A stretch of 64,000 nucleotides of DNA from JAGQVA01 sp041391725 (GCA_041391725.1 JAWKNL010000012.1:85235-149234), one strand, 5' to 3'. Positions 8,778-17,903 are shown, counted from the stretch's first letter. The notes: a model not told the origin generated them from the letters alone. Numbers and translations are program-made.

Positions 8778-9308
8778 TTAGCTTGGGTTGCGTTGTCTCA
8801 GTATGGATTCGACAAAATCTCTGGCCAAAACTTCTTTGAGTTTCGCATACACTTTTCTGTCCTGATTTGCCTTTTCGGCAATTTCGTATTTCAACTTTTG
8901 ATATTCCAGTCTTTCCTTTTCGTGTTCTCTCAAAAAATCCCGAAAAAATAAATGCCGCTGAAGTTCGCTGCTGCCATCCGGGCATACATACAAATGATGG
9001 CTAACAGAGTCCAGTATGGTATGATTTTCCTTCCCTGCCTCTCGCTTGAATACTTCTCTGCCTTCTATTCCCTGGTTCCCGTTGTGATAATACCCGATAT
9101 TTTCAAGGCCTGTTTTGATTGCCCCGAAATCGTCAGGTTTTGCAAAAACCATGTCTATATCGATAATGGGTTTTGCTGCTAAATATTTTACAGCAGTGCT
9201 TCCCACATGCTCAATCTGAATGTCTTTTACCCGAATATTTCTTTCGAGGACATCCCTGATTGCCTGGAAGTCCTTTTCCCATTGCTCCTGATAGGGCCGT
9301 ATCAGCAT
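8778..9308 (-). CDS. GrpB-family (UPF0157) nucleotidyltransferase-like protein
   Basis: A 176-residue protein of the GrpB/UPF0157 family. Diagnostic stretches are RPYQEQWEKDFQAIRDVL near the start, IEHVGSTAVKYLAAKPIIDID (residues about 33-53), which matches the nucleotidyltransferase-fold HVGSTSVPGLxAKPIIDI motif, and HHLYVCPDGSSELQRHLFFRDFLREH. The acidic IDID pair is retained. Some relatives are annotated as dephospho-CoA kinase fusions, but stand-alone members have no firmly assigned substrate. It follows the malic enzyme on the same strand after 18 bases and may be co-transcribed with it. Confidence 0.9.
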   Translation of the reverse strand: MLIRPYQEQWEKDFQAIRDVLERNIRVKDIQIEHVGSTAVKYLAAKPIIDIDMVFAKPDDFGAIKTGLENIGYYHNGNQGIEGREVFKREAGKENHTILDSVSHHLYVCPDGSSELQRHLFFRDFLREHEKERLEYQKLKYEIAEKANQDRKVYAKLKEVLARDFVESILRQRNPS

Positions 9309-9326
9309 GATATTATTCAGTCTATC

Positions 9327-11609
9327 TTACCGCTGCGCGTCCACCACTGAAATGGCAATCATATTGACAACCTCGCGGGTGGTACTTCCCAACTGCAGCA
9401 GGTGTACCGGTTTTTTCAGCCCCAGCAGAAACGGACCGATTTTTTCGATGCCTGCAAGTTCTTTTACAAGGTTATAGGCAATATTGGAGGCCGAGAGGTT
9501 GGGGAAAATCAGCACATTGGCGCCGCCCTCTGCGAGGTCGGAGAAGGGATAATTTTCCTTAAACAATTCGGCCTGGAAGGGAAGGTGCGCCTGCATCTCG
9601 CCGTCGGCGACCAGTGAAGGATGCCGTGTCTTCAGCATCTCTACCGCCTTGCGCATTTTGATGGCGTCTTCTCCATCGGCGCTGCCGAAGTTGGAGTAGG
9701 TGAGCAGGGCTACCCGGGGTCTGATATTGAATTTCTCCACTTCCCGCGCTGCCAGCCATGCGATTTCTACCAGGTCTTCGGCTGTGGGATTGAAATTGAC
9801 GCTGGTATCGGCGAGAAATAGCGGCCCGAAACGACTCATTAGTATATACATTCCCGACACTTTTTGCACGCCCTCCTGCCTGCCTATGGTTTGCAGCGCG
9901 GGGCGTATGCTATCGGGATAATTGCGGGTCATACCGCCCACCATGGCATCGGCTTCGCCTGACTCCACCATCATACAGCCAAAATAATTGCGGCGGCGCA
10001 CCATATCGTAAGCTTCACTGCGGTTGTAACCCCGGCGCTGGCGTTTTTCAAAAAACAGTTCGCCAAATTTTCTCAGCCTCACCCGGTCTGCTTCACTCTG
10101 CGGCGACATGGGGTCAATGATCTCGACATCGGAGAGGTCAAGATGGTTTTCGGCAATCAGTTGCCTGATCTTTTCGACCTTACCCAACAGCACCGGGAAA
10201 GCGATTTTTTCTTCCTTCACCTGCTGGGCGGCTTTGAGCACGGCTACATTTTCGGCATCGGCGAGTACTACCCGTTTGGGGTTTTGTTTGGCTTTGTTGA
10301 GAATGACACGGGTGAGCCGGTTGTCGAGGCCCAGTCGCTTGGAAAGCTGATTTTCATATGCCTCCCAGTCGGCGATGGGAAATTTGGCTACGCCGGTTTC
10401 CATAGCGGCTCTGGCTACAGCGGGCGCTACGGTGGTGAGCAGACGCGGATCGACGGGTTTGGGGATAATATATTCCTTGCCAAACACGAGATTCTGGTGG
10501 CCATAAGCCATATTGACGATGTCGGGAACAGGCTTTTTGGCAAGTTCGGCCAGAGCGCGCACGGCTGCGAGTTTCATTTCTTCATTGATGACTTTAGACC
10601 GTACGTCGAGGGCTCCTCTGAATATATAGGGAAATCCCAGCACGTTGTTGACCTGATTGGGGTAGTCGCTGCGGCCAGTGGCAAAAATGAGGTCTTTACG
10701 TGCCGATGTGGCATCTTCGTAAGAAATCTCAGGCGTAGGATTGGCCATGGCAAAAATGATACAGTCTTTGGCCATGGGGCGGATCATATCCTGAGTAAGC
10801 ACATTCCCTTTGGAAAGACCGATAAACACATCTGCGTTCACCAGTGCTTCGGCGAGCGTAGTAGTGGCCGGCAGGCGATCATTGGCAAATTCGCGCTTTT
10901 TACCGTCGAGGTTGGTGCGGTCGGGATGAATAAGGCCTTTGGAGTCAAACATAAATATGTTTTCCTTTCTGGCGCCCAGACTACAATAGAGGTTGGTACA
11001 CGAACTGGCAGAGGCGCCTGCCCCATTGACGACAAACTTTACTTTTGAAATGTCCTTGCCTACCAGCTCGAGGGAGTTGAGCAGCGCCGCAGCACTGATA
11101 ATGGCTGTGCCGTGCTGGTCATCGTGCATGACCGGGATATTGAGTTCGGCTTTGAGCCTTTCCTCGATTTCGAAGCACTCCGGTGCCGATATATCTTCAA
11201 GATTGACGCCGCCAAAGGTGGGTTCCAGAATTTTGACGGTGCGGACAAATTCGTCCACATTTTTGGTATTCAGTTCGATATCAAAAACGTCAATATCTGC
11301 ATATATTTTAAATAACAGGCCCTTTCCTTCCATGACCGGCTTGCCCGCTTCAGGGCCAATATCGCCGAGCCCCAGCACGGCGGTACCGTTGGAGATGACG
11401 GCAACGAGATTGCCTTTGGCCGTATATTTATAGACGTCTTCGGGGTTTTCGGCAATAGCGAGGCAGGGTTCGGCAACGCCGGGAGAATATGCGAGCGTAA
11501 GGTCGCGCTGGGTGGCGGTTTCTTTTGAGGGGATAACTTCAATTTTACCCGGGCGGCCTTTTGCGTGGTAAAAGAGAGCCGCTTCTTTCAGTGTCTTATT
11601 TGAGTTCAT
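9327..11609 (-). CDS. maeB: NADP-dependent malic enzyme with phosphotransacetylase-like domain
   Basis: A 760-residue two-domain enzyme. Residues 1 to about 410 are the malic enzyme part, which oxidatively decarboxylates malate to pyruvate with NAD(P): LTLAYSPGVAEPC, the metal-binding region FGGVNLEDISAPECFEIE, MHDDQHGTAIISAAALLN and the nucleotide loop VVNGAGASASSC. Residues about 430-760 are a PTA/PTB-like domain (AYDMVRRRNYFGCMMVESGEADAMVGG, FNPTAEDLVEIAW), which in MaeB enzymes is regulatory rather than catalytic. Length and layout match the family fully. It feeds pyruvate and reducing power from the TCA cycle. Confidence 0.95.
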   Translation of the reverse strand: MNSNKTLKEAALFYHAKGRPGKIEVIPSKETATQRDLTLAYSPGVAEPCLAIAENPEDVYKYTAKGNLVAVISNGTAVLGLGDIGPEAGKPVMEGKGLLFKIYADIDVFDIELNTKNVDEFVRTVKILEPTFGGVNLEDISAPECFEIEERLKAELNIPVMHDDQHGTAIISAAALLNSLELVGKDISKVKFVVNGAGASASSCTNLYCSLGARKENIFMFDSKGLIHPDRTNLDGKKREFANDRLPATTTLAEALVNADVFIGLSKGNVLTQDMIRPMAKDCIIFAMANPTPEISYEDATSARKDLIFATGRSDYPNQVNNVLGFPYIFRGALDVRSKVINEEMKLAAVRALAELAKKPVPDIVNMAYGHQNLVFGKEYIIPKPVDPRLLTTVAPAVARAAMETGVAKFPIADWEAYENQLSKRLGLDNRLTRVILNKAKQNPKRVVLADAENVAVLKAAQQVKEEKIAFPVLLGKVEKIRQLIAENHLDLSDVEIIDPMSPQSEADRVRLRKFGELFFEKRQRRGYNRSEAYDMVRRRNYFGCMMVESGEADAMVGGMTRNYPDSIRPALQTIGRQEGVQKVSGMYILMSRFGPLFLADTSVNFNPTAEDLVEIAWLAAREVEKFNIRPRVALLTYSNFGSADGEDAIKMRKAVEMLKTRHPSLVADGEMQAHLPFQAELFKENYPFSDLAEGGANVLIFPNLSASNIAYNLVKELAGIEKIGPFLLGLKKPVHLLQLGSTTREVVNMIAISVVDAQR

Positions 11610-11705
11610 CGGAGCGCAGTAGTTTTTAATTTTATCGCCAAATCATCACATTTGCCCGAAAGCAAACCTCTAAATTACGCATTTGTCACTGCTTTAAAAG
11701 AAATC

Positions 11706-12323
11706 ATGCTAAAAGAAATTTTTGAATCACTTGCAGGTGTTTATTCGGAAGACAAACCTGAAATCAACCGCCGCTGGCTCGAAATCGAAAATGCATATTC
11801 GGGCAATGGCAGATATTACCACAACCTCACCCACCTCGAAAACCTTTTGGCCGAACTTCAGGGTTTCAGACCAATGATTGACAACTGGAATGTAGTGTTG
11901 TGGGCCATGTATTATCACGACATCGTCTATGATCCCCTTCGCAGCGACAACGAGGCAGAAAGTGTGGTTTTAGCTGAAAATCGGCTGAAAATGCTGAATG
12001 TTCCCCAACCTGAGATCGAAGCATGTGCAGCTATGATTTTCGCTACCAAAGGCCATCAGGTGAGCGAACACCCGGATATTAACCTCTTTACCGATGCAGA
12101 CCTTTCCATTCTGGGGAAAGAGAAAGACGATTATCACACCTATGCCTCGAATGTGAGAAGGGAATATGCGATTTATCCCGACAGCCTATATAACCCCGGT
12201 CGGAAAAATGTATTGCAGCATTTTCTGGCGATGGAGCAGATTTTCAAGACTGAAGTTTTCCGGAATAAGTACGAGGTACAGGCAAGAGCGAATATCCGGG
12301 AGGAAATGGAGCGGCTGGGGTAA
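11706..12323 (+). CDS. HD-domain predicted metal-dependent phosphohydrolase (COG4339 type)
   Basis: A 205-residue protein starting at ATG 11706; an upstream TTG at 11652 would add 18 residues with no better start signal. The order of motifs (RYYHNLTHLENLLAEL, then WAMYYHDIVYDP, then HPDINLFTDADLSILG) is that of the COG4339 branch of the HD superfamily, with His, HD and Asp metal ligands all present. Members are predicted metal-dependent phosphohydrolases, but the substrate is not known. It is divergent from maeB and ends 103 bases before the DUF4157 gene. Confidence 0.85.
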   Translation: MLKEIFESLAGVYSEDKPEINRRWLEIENAYSGNGRYYHNLTHLENLLAELQGFRPMIDNWNVVLWAMYYHDIVYDPLRSDNEAESVVLAENRLKMLNVPQPEIEACAAMIFATKGHQVSEHPDINLFTDADLSILGKEKDDYHTYASNVRREYAIYPDSLYNPGRKNVLQHFLAMEQIFKTEVFRNKYEVQARANIREEMERLG

Positions 12324-12426
12324 AAATAATTTTCCACTTCCTTTCCATTGGCAGATTTTTGAGCTAAATTTCATAAGTCAGACCATTTCTCTTGTCCAAA
12401 TTTTCTCCAACGGGAATAATAAATCA

Positions 12427-14154
12427 ATGAAAACCAAGGCTCCTGTAACAGCGCGCCAGGTTGAAAAATCGGGCGATTTTTTTCAAAAAAAACCAGCCTC
12501 TCCATTTTTCAGCAAAAAAAATCATACGGGTATGCCCGACGATCTCAAAGCTGGAATTGAACAGGTTTCCGGTATGGAGATGAATGATGTAAAAGTACGT
12601 TACAACTCGCCGGAGCCGGCCAAAATTCAGGCGCATGCCTATGCTCAGGGCACAGATATTCATCTCGGCCCGGGAAAGGAAAAGTACCTGCCGCATGAAG
12701 CCTGGCATGTGGTGCAGCAAAAACGGGGGCAGGTGAAACCTACTGCGCAGTTGAAAGGGGAAGTTTCAATTAATGATAATCCCGGTCTGGAAAACGAGGC
12801 CGACAAATGGGGCGATGCTGCTGCGACTACCGGAAAAAACCTGCTTGGAGACATACAGGCCGGATTAAGTCCTGCCCATGCTTTTTCTCCCAGAAAAAGT
12901 GTTATCCAGTCAAAAGTGATTCAGCGGGCAGTGGGTTTTGAACTGGAAGTGAATATACCGGTAAGTCAGCAGGTACCTCCGCATGATCTGAATCCGCCTG
13001 ATACACGTGATGCTAATGCAGACTGGATAAATGCCCAATATGCCTTCCCTGAGGCCGAACCACATGCCGATCCGCCCGTTCCCCAAACAGTGATTTATCA
13101 TGCGAATCACGGAGGACAGGTAGTGGATGCCGTTCCAGACAAAAGAAGGCTGGCACCCCGCATGCCCCGGCAAATACTGGAAATCAGGGTAAACCCTGTG
13201 GATACCCACAATATCGCCGGACTTGCAGCTACAATGGCACATATCCGCAGTGGCATTGATCCCCTTTACAACGGAATTCATGCAGGCAATCCAGCCAATA
13301 ATCGGTTTGTCATCCCTCCCGGTACAGCAATGACACCTGCCATGGCGGGTTTGCCTCATGGGCATGATCCCATGGGAGAGTTTGATGATGCAGACCGCGC
13401 GCGGGTTACATGGACTACCTATATGCAGGCTACGGCGGGAATCCGTACCGATCGTCTGAATAGGCTGAGTCAGAAAATCAGGCACGGCGCCCAGGCTGGC
13501 GATGACCCATCTTACAACAGCCTCCAGTCGCCATATGGTTTTCACAGACAGATAGCGGAGCAGGCACAGGGAGACGGAGTTTTTGTATATAATACCCTGC
13601 ACGCTGTCCATCCTAATCCAGATGATGCGGTTGCGGCAAGCCGGGAAGCAGCCATCGGCTTTTTTACCCTCATCTGTATGTACCTCAGAGGGGGAGGGAT
13701 AGCCTATGAAGGACAGGGAAACCTGAACCCCAAAAATATGGCCCCGCTTTTTTCCCGGTCGGGGTTTAACCAGATACGTTCACAGACACTCTCTGCCAAT
13801 GCCCAAAACTGGATTATTGCCAACAAAATACAATTGCGTCAGATGATGGTACAAAGAACCCGTAGTGCCAATCCGAATCATGAAGACGGACTTAAGGGAG
13901 ATCTTTTTAACCGGTTGGATATGGCAAATCCAACCCGTACGGTGGAAATTTTTCTAAACGATGCTTTAGGAAGAAACGAAGACCGCTATACAGGAGATGA
14001 GGCCAAATCCATCATTGCTCCGGAAAATGTCGGCCAACCCACGCCCGGTGGCGTGCTGGAGTTTAGAAAGATTGCTAATCCGGGAAATACACCGGCAGCA
14101 TGGGTGGCAAAAATGACGGAGGTGGTTACGGCCATTCATCACATGAATGCGTGA
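12427..14154 (+). CDS. DUF4157 (eCIS core-type) protein with unrecognised C-terminal domain
   Basis: A 575-residue protein starting at ATG 12427. Residues about 35-100 are a DUF4157 domain: MPDDLKAGIEQVSGMEMNDV, HAYAQGTDIHLGPG and the zinc-peptidase-like H90-E-A-W-H94 in YLPHEAWHVVQQKRG, with a possible third ligand in LENEAD (121-126). DUF4157 proteins are typical cargo of extracellular contractile injection systems or secreted toxins. Residues about 168-575 begin QRAVGFELEVNIP and match nothing I know; GFELE followed by LEIRVNPVD loosely recalls amidoligase-type proteins. There is no signal peptide. No contractile-tail gene lies in the window, so any delivery apparatus is elsewhere. The frame is intact. 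Confidence 0.8.
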   Translation: MKTKAPVTARQVEKSGDFFQKKPASPFFSKKNHTGMPDDLKAGIEQVSGMEMNDVKVRYNSPEPAKIQAHAYAQGTDIHLGPGKEKYLPHEAWHVVQQKRGQVKPTAQLKGEVSINDNPGLENEADKWGDAAATTGKNLLGDIQAGLSPAHAFSPRKSVIQSKVIQRAVGFELEVNIPVSQQVPPHDLNPPDTRDANADWINAQYAFPEAEPHADPPVPQTVIYHANHGGQVVDAVPDKRRLAPRMPRQILEIRVNPVDTHNIAGLAATMAHIRSGIDPLYNGIHAGNPANNRFVIPPGTAMTPAMAGLPHGHDPMGEFDDADRARVTWTTYMQATAGIRTDRLNRLSQKIRHGAQAGDDPSYNSLQSPYGFHRQIAEQAQGDGVFVYNTLHAVHPNPDDAVAASREAAIGFFTLICMYLRGGGIAYEGQGNLNPKNMAPLFSRSGFNQIRSQTLSANAQNWIIANKIQLRQMMVQRTRSANPNHEDGLKGDLFNRLDMANPTRTVEIFLNDALGRNEDRYTGDEAKSIIAPENVGQPTPGGVLEFRKIANPGNTPAAWVAKMTEVVTAIHHMNA

Positions 14155-14229
14155 AAAGAAATTTCCTACATCAGTTCGGATTACTACGAAACACCGGTAT
14201 TAAGAGCAGGTTATACCCAAAAATCCGGC

Positions 14230-14904
14230 TCAGGTTTTTCGCAGCAACTGCCTTATCGTAGCCAGATGCGAAAGTAATACCAGCGGTACGATGGCGCAGG
14301 GAAGCCAGATAAAAGGGAAATGCAACAGGGCAATATTGGGCTGTTCAAATCCAAACTGCTGAAAAGGAAAGGGCGCTGAAAGTACGCCGTGGAAAACGAT
14401 ATTAAGCAGTAAAGCCAGACATACCACATTCCACCCCAGCAAAATCGTGCGGGAAAGGTTCTTTCGGTTATAACCAAAATAAAAAATCAGCGGTGCGGTA
14501 AGTCCGGCCAGAATGTCAAAATTTCTGCCTTCGAAAGTCATAACTTCAGGGATGGTCTTATGCACAAACAACAGAAACAGGACGATTTCTACCGGGATCC
14601 GCACAATATGTAGAATTGTCATCCAGCGCTGATCCAGCGAATCGAGGAAATGCCTGCCGCGGGCAGTAACAAAAAGTCCGATGATGACCAATAGCGGGGG
14701 GAGCACTGCCAGCAGAAACCGGGGCGGCATTTGATCCGTTTGGGTGTAAACCCCTGACAATGCAATGGGCGTTTGCAAAAGCAGCCATCCGGCCAGCGTC
14801 GATAATGTCCAAAGGGAATTATGGGCGGCGCGGTAGGCAAAATACACAGTCAGGAGCGTTGTAACTCCAAAAATCAGGCTGATGTAGAGGGGGAGCGATT
14901 CCAT
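14230..14904 (-). CDS. Multi-pass inner-membrane protein of unknown function
   Basis: A 224-residue protein made almost entirely of hydrophobic segments, about seven: LYISLIFGVTTLLTVYFAY, LWTLSTLAGWLLLQTPIALS, RFLLAVLPPLLVIIGLFV, IPVEIVLFLLFV, LAGLTAPLIFYFGY, ILLGWNVVCLALLLNIVF and FPFIWLPCAIVPLVLLS. I recognise no catalytic or transport motif. It lies 10 bases downstream of the DUF4276 gene on the same strand, so it could be transcribed with the ATPase/DUF4276 pair, but its base composition looks more like the core genome than theirs. Confidence 0.75.
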   Translation of the reverse strand: MESLPLYISLIFGVTTLLTVYFAYRAAHNSLWTLSTLAGWLLLQTPIALSGVYTQTDQMPPRFLLAVLPPLLVIIGLFVTARGRHFLDSLDQRWMTILHIVRIPVEIVLFLLFVHKTIPEVMTFEGRNFDILAGLTAPLIFYFGYNRKNLSRTILLGWNVVCLALLLNIVFHGVLSAPFPFQQFGFEQPNIALLHFPFIWLPCAIVPLVLLSHLATIRQLLRKT

Positions 14905-14914
14905 ATAAAATAAG

Positions 14915-15571
14915 TTAGATGGCTTCCAGTTTCTGAATCCAATTGGAGAACCGGGGGCATTTTTCTCTCATTTTCTCCAGGCCGATTTCTTCCGCAAGAT
15001 GGATTCCATGAACAACTTTGTTGTAACGCTTAATTACCTTTCTTAGGCGTGCAGATGGCGAGGTCTCCGGACTATCATTAATATCTTCCGGACAATCATA
15101 ACGGTTGATCGTATCTTCTAAAAGCGTGTTATTGGTGATTTCATTATCGTTGAAGATGGCAGAAAATACACGTTGGTCACAAAAAAGTAAGGCTTCAAAC
15201 TCATGCAGTTGCAGGTAGGGGATGAAACATCTTCGGAGATTTTCAGAAACAGAATTAGCCATAGATTCTTCTATCGCGTCCATTCTTAAATTTTTTTCAA
15301 CGATTTTTTTGTTCTGTTTCCAGTCAGGAAAATCGTGTCTTTCCTGAATCCCATAAAAATCAATTAATAGAGAAACCAACACATTCTTTTCACTCCGGAG
15401 ATGCCTTTCAATTTGATCCTTCAGTTTGTGCCAGCCAACAATCCCTCCACCAGAATGTTTAATGGTGGGTGTTTGAACAATAATTCCTTTATCTTGTAGA
15501 TAGGGAGCAAGTATTTTTATGCAAAATTCCTGCTCTGTTTGCCCTTCCCCAATAATTATCAGCCTTTTCAT
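14915..15571 (-). CDS. DUF4276 family protein (TOPRIM-like)
   Basis: A 218-residue DUF4276 protein, a family with a TOPRIM-like nucleotide-cleavage fold. Seen in order: LIIIGEGQTEQEFC at the N terminus (acidic Glu of the TOPRIM core), LVSLLIDFYGIQERHDFPDW (the Asp pair region, family consensus DxYG..DFPG), and LQLHEFEALLFCD, the most diagnostic block. The start codon overlaps the stop of the upstream AAA ATPase by four bases (ATGA), so the two are translationally coupled. ABC-type ATPase plus TOPRIM nuclease pairs act in phage defence (OLD and Gabija logic); that role here is inference. The gene is visibly richer in A+T than its neighbours, which suggests transfer. Confidence 0.9.
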   Translation of the reverse strand: MKRLIIIGEGQTEQEFCIKILAPYLQDKGIIVQTPTIKHSGGGIVGWHKLKDQIERHLRSEKNVLVSLLIDFYGIQERHDFPDWKQNKKIVEKNLRMDAIEESMANSVSENLRRCFIPYLQLHEFEALLFCDQRVFSAIFNDNEITNNTLLEDTINRYDCPEDINDSPETSPSARLRKVIKRYNKVVHGIHLAEEIGLEKMREKCPRFSNWIQKLEAI

Positions 15572-16677
15572 CTGCTAAAAGGTTGAGCGGAATCGATGAT
15601 ATTTTTGGTCCATAATTCGCCCAAAGAAAAATCATTAAGCCACTGAATTAACAGGTCTGATGCCAACCGCTTAAACACAGACTGATTTTCCTTCGAATCA
15701 CGGTCAACGGCAATAATATCTTCCGGTTTGAAGCAATCTACAAGGTTTACAGATTGAGTGGCGACGATAACCTGTGATTCTTCTGAAGCAACTTGTATCA
15801 TACCAGCAAGTTTAGTGATTGCCTGGGGATGGAGACCCAACTCCGGTTCATCGATAATAATTACAGGAGGCGGGTCAGGTTGTAATAAGAGCGTTGTAAG
15901 TGCGATAAACCGCAAAGTCCCATCAGACAATTGGTAGGCGGAAAAATTAGATTCAGCATCACTTTTTTCCTTCCATCTCAACTCAATATAGGTTTGTTTA
16001 CCTTTGGATTTGCTGGGTTGCAAAATGAAATCCTGAAAATATGGCGCAACAGACTGAATAGTTTTGACTATTCGTGTATAGGTTTTGGGATGCAACTCCT
16101 TTATCAGAAATAAAATCGCTGGCAAATTTCGTCCATCAGACTTCAGATATTGATTATCTTCCTGCTCACATCCTTTTCTTAATGGAGAGGTCTCTGTTGT
16201 ATCGTGGAAATGGAAAATTTGTAAACCCGATAAATAGTTTTTAAGGTAAGTGTCCCGGGTAGCGTCTGATTCCTGAATTATACTTTCCGGGAGGTTATCA
16301 TAATACTTATAGCCTCTTACATCGTCATCATAGCTTACCATATACCCTGACCCTTCTCTCTCAAGGAAAAGCCCACCTTCTTTGGTTTGTGCCAGTGCAA
16401 ATTTATATGCGTTATTGTATTTTTGATCTGAGGAAAATATTATTTTTCCTTCCAGTTTTTTTGTGACTTTTCTCCCGAAATGAAGAAGGTTATCAACGCC
16501 TTCTTCTAAAACAAACCTGCGGAGCTGTTGATTGTAAATAGACTGAATAAGTCTGAAGAAGGATATAAAGTTGCTTTTTCCGGCTCCATTGCTACCAATA
16601 AAAATGTTAATGGGGCGTAGCTCCAGCCTCAGATTTTTTACGGACTTATAGCCCTTGATTTCGATGAGTTCAATCAT
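15568..16677 (-). CDS. AAA/ABC-type ATPase (AAA_21, OLD/RecF-like)
   Basis: A 369-residue ATPase. ATG 16677 is preferred over an in-frame TTG at 16704. Walker A is GSNGAGKS (28-35) after the RecF-like opening IELIEIKGYKSVKNLRLEL. The ABC signature-like YQLSDGTLRFIAL, Walker B VIIIDEPELGLHP (from 272) and the H-loop region VIVATQSVNLVDCF follow in the expected order. No coiled-coil arm of SMC length is present; a shorter insert spans about 70-240. It is coupled to the DUF4276 gene by a 4-base overlap. The pair most resembles two-gene defence cassettes in which the ATPase senses infection and the TOPRIM protein cuts nucleic acid; I know of no experiment on this exact pair. Confidence 0.9.
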   Translation of the reverse strand: MIELIEIKGYKSVKNLRLELRPINIFIGSNGAGKSNFISFFRLIQSIYNQQLRRFVLEEGVDNLLHFGRKVTKKLEGKIIFSSDQKYNNAYKFALAQTKEGGLFLEREGSGYMVSYDDDVRGYKYYDNLPESIIQESDATRDTYLKNYLSGLQIFHFHDTTETSPLRKGCEQEDNQYLKSDGRNLPAILFLIKELHPKTYTRIVKTIQSVAPYFQDFILQPSKSKGKQTYIELRWKEKSDAESNFSAYQLSDGTLRFIALTTLLLQPDPPPVIIIDEPELGLHPQAITKLAGMIQVASEESQVIVATQSVNLVDCFKPEDIIAVDRDSKENQSVFKRLASDLLIQWLNDFSLGELWTKNIIDSAQPFSR

Positions 16678-16705
16678 TTTGCGGCAATGTCCTTGTTCTT
16701 GCAAT

Positions 16706-16713
16706 CAAATATA
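16706..16713 (-). promoter_or_regulatory. TAnnTTTG -7 element for the ATPase/DUF4276 pair
   Basis: The minus strand reads TATATTTG, a perfect match to the Bacteroidota -7 element, 28 bases before ATG 16677. That spacing supports the ATG start and not the earlier TTG. No clear -33 TTTG partner is visible. Confidence 0.5.
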
Positions 16714-16763
16714 CAATTCTTCTATATTTTTAGTATCTGCATTCTCCTAATCATTCCTCTTTA

Positions 16764-17903
16764 TCACACAAATTCCATTACACTCCTTATCACAAATTCC
16801 TGTTCCCCGTCGGTGAGTGCCGGATACAGCGGAAGGCTCAGACACCGCGCATAATATGCCTCCGTATGGGGGAAGTCGCCTTTTTTCCAGCCAAGCTGCT
16901 GATAATAAGGCTGATAATGAACCGGGATATAATGCACCTGCGCGAAAATCCCTTTTTTCCGGAGATGTTCATACAGGCCTTTCCGGTCATTGATCTGTAC
17001 TACATACAGATGGTAGGCGTGCCCGGGGTGGGGGAGGGGTGGGTGTACGTTCGTACCTGCAAACGCGGCATCATACCTTTGGGCAAGGTGTCTTCGCCGG
17101 GCAAGTCCCTGGTCTGCGCGTTGTAGTTGCGACCACCCCAGTGCAGCGTGAATATCGCTCAGACGATAGTTGTAGCCCAGGTCGAGCATCTCGTAGTACC
17201 AGCCGCCATGATCTTCATGGAGAAGGTCGCGTTCGCGGGTGATCCCGTGGGTACGCAGCCTGAGCAGGCGGCGGTAATGGTCTTCATCATGGGTTGTGAT
17301 CATGCCACCCTCGCCGCAGGCGATGTGTTTGACCGGGTGAAAGGAAAAAATGGCGAGATCTGCAAAAGCGCCGTTTCCGCACCATTGATCTTTTCCCTGG
17401 CTGTCGGTAAAATACCCTCCCGGCGCGTGGCAGGCATCTTCGAGCAACCAGCAGCCGTATTTGTCGGCCAGTGTGCGAAAATCTTCGAGGTTCACGGGCA
17501 TTCCGGCAAAATCAACAGGAATAATGCCCTGATATGTGCCTTTGGGCGCGTGGCGCAGCTTGTCTTCGACAAGATTGGGGTCAAGCAATAACGTGTGTGG
17601 GTCGATGTCGGCAAAATCAATTTCTCCCCCGCAATACAGCACACAGTTTGCCGAAGCGGCAAAAGTATTGGGGGTGGTGATGATCTTGTCTCCGGGTTTT
17701 ACCCCCAGACTCATGGCACAGAGGTGCAGTGCCGCGGTACCATTGGCAACGGCGACAGCGTATTTCGCTCCGATGTAGCTGGCAAAAGCCTCCTCAAACT
17801 GTGCAATACGGGGCCCCCCCGTAAGGTAATCGGATCGCAGGGTTTCGGCGACCGCCTGAATGTCTGATTCTGTGATGTGTTGTTTGCCGTAAGGTATCGC
17901 CAT
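16764..17903 (-). CDS. pseC: PseC-like UDP-4-amino-4,6-dideoxy sugar aminotransferase
   Basis: A 379-residue PLP-dependent DegT/DnrJ/EryC1 aminotransferase. The opening MAIPYGKQHITESDIQAVAE and SDYLTGGP are those of PseC, the second transaminating step of pseudaminic acid synthesis, which makes UDP-4-amino-4,6-dideoxy-N-acetyl-beta-L-altrosamine. The PLP lysine is K192 in FSFHPVKHIACGEGG, and DACHAPGG precedes it. Full length, intact. No other pse gene (pseB, F, G, H, I) is in the window, so the substrate could be a related UDP-4-keto sugar. Confidence 0.85.
   Translation of the reverse strand: MAIPYGKQHITESDIQAVAETLRSDYLTGGPRIAQFEEAFASYIGAKYAVAVANGTAALHLCAMSLGVKPGDKIITTPNTFAASANCVLYCGGEIDFADIDPHTLLLDPNLVEDKLRHAPKGTYQGIIPVDFAGMPVNLEDFRTLADKYGCWLLEDACHAPGGYFTDSQGKDQWCGNGAFADLAIFSFHPVKHIACGEGGMITTHDEDHYRRLLRLRTHGITRERDLLHEDHGGWYYEMLDLGYNYRLSDIHAALGWSQLQRADQGLARRRHLAQRYDAAFAGTNVHPPLPHPGHAYHLYVVQINDRKGLYEHLRKKGIFAQVHYIPVHYQPYYQQLGWKKGDFPHTEAYYARCLSLPLYPALTDGEQEFVIRSVMEFV

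Noticed and set aside
10143..11048. Long open frame (301 residues) antisense to maeB
   Set aside because: It lies wholly within the well-supported malic enzyme gene on the other strand; the translation has no domain and is typical of open antisense frames in G+C-rich codons.
12166..12426. N-terminal extension of the DUF4157 gene to 12166
   Set aside because: The extension overlaps the end of the HD-domain gene in another frame and reads poorly; ATG 12427 gives a natural start.
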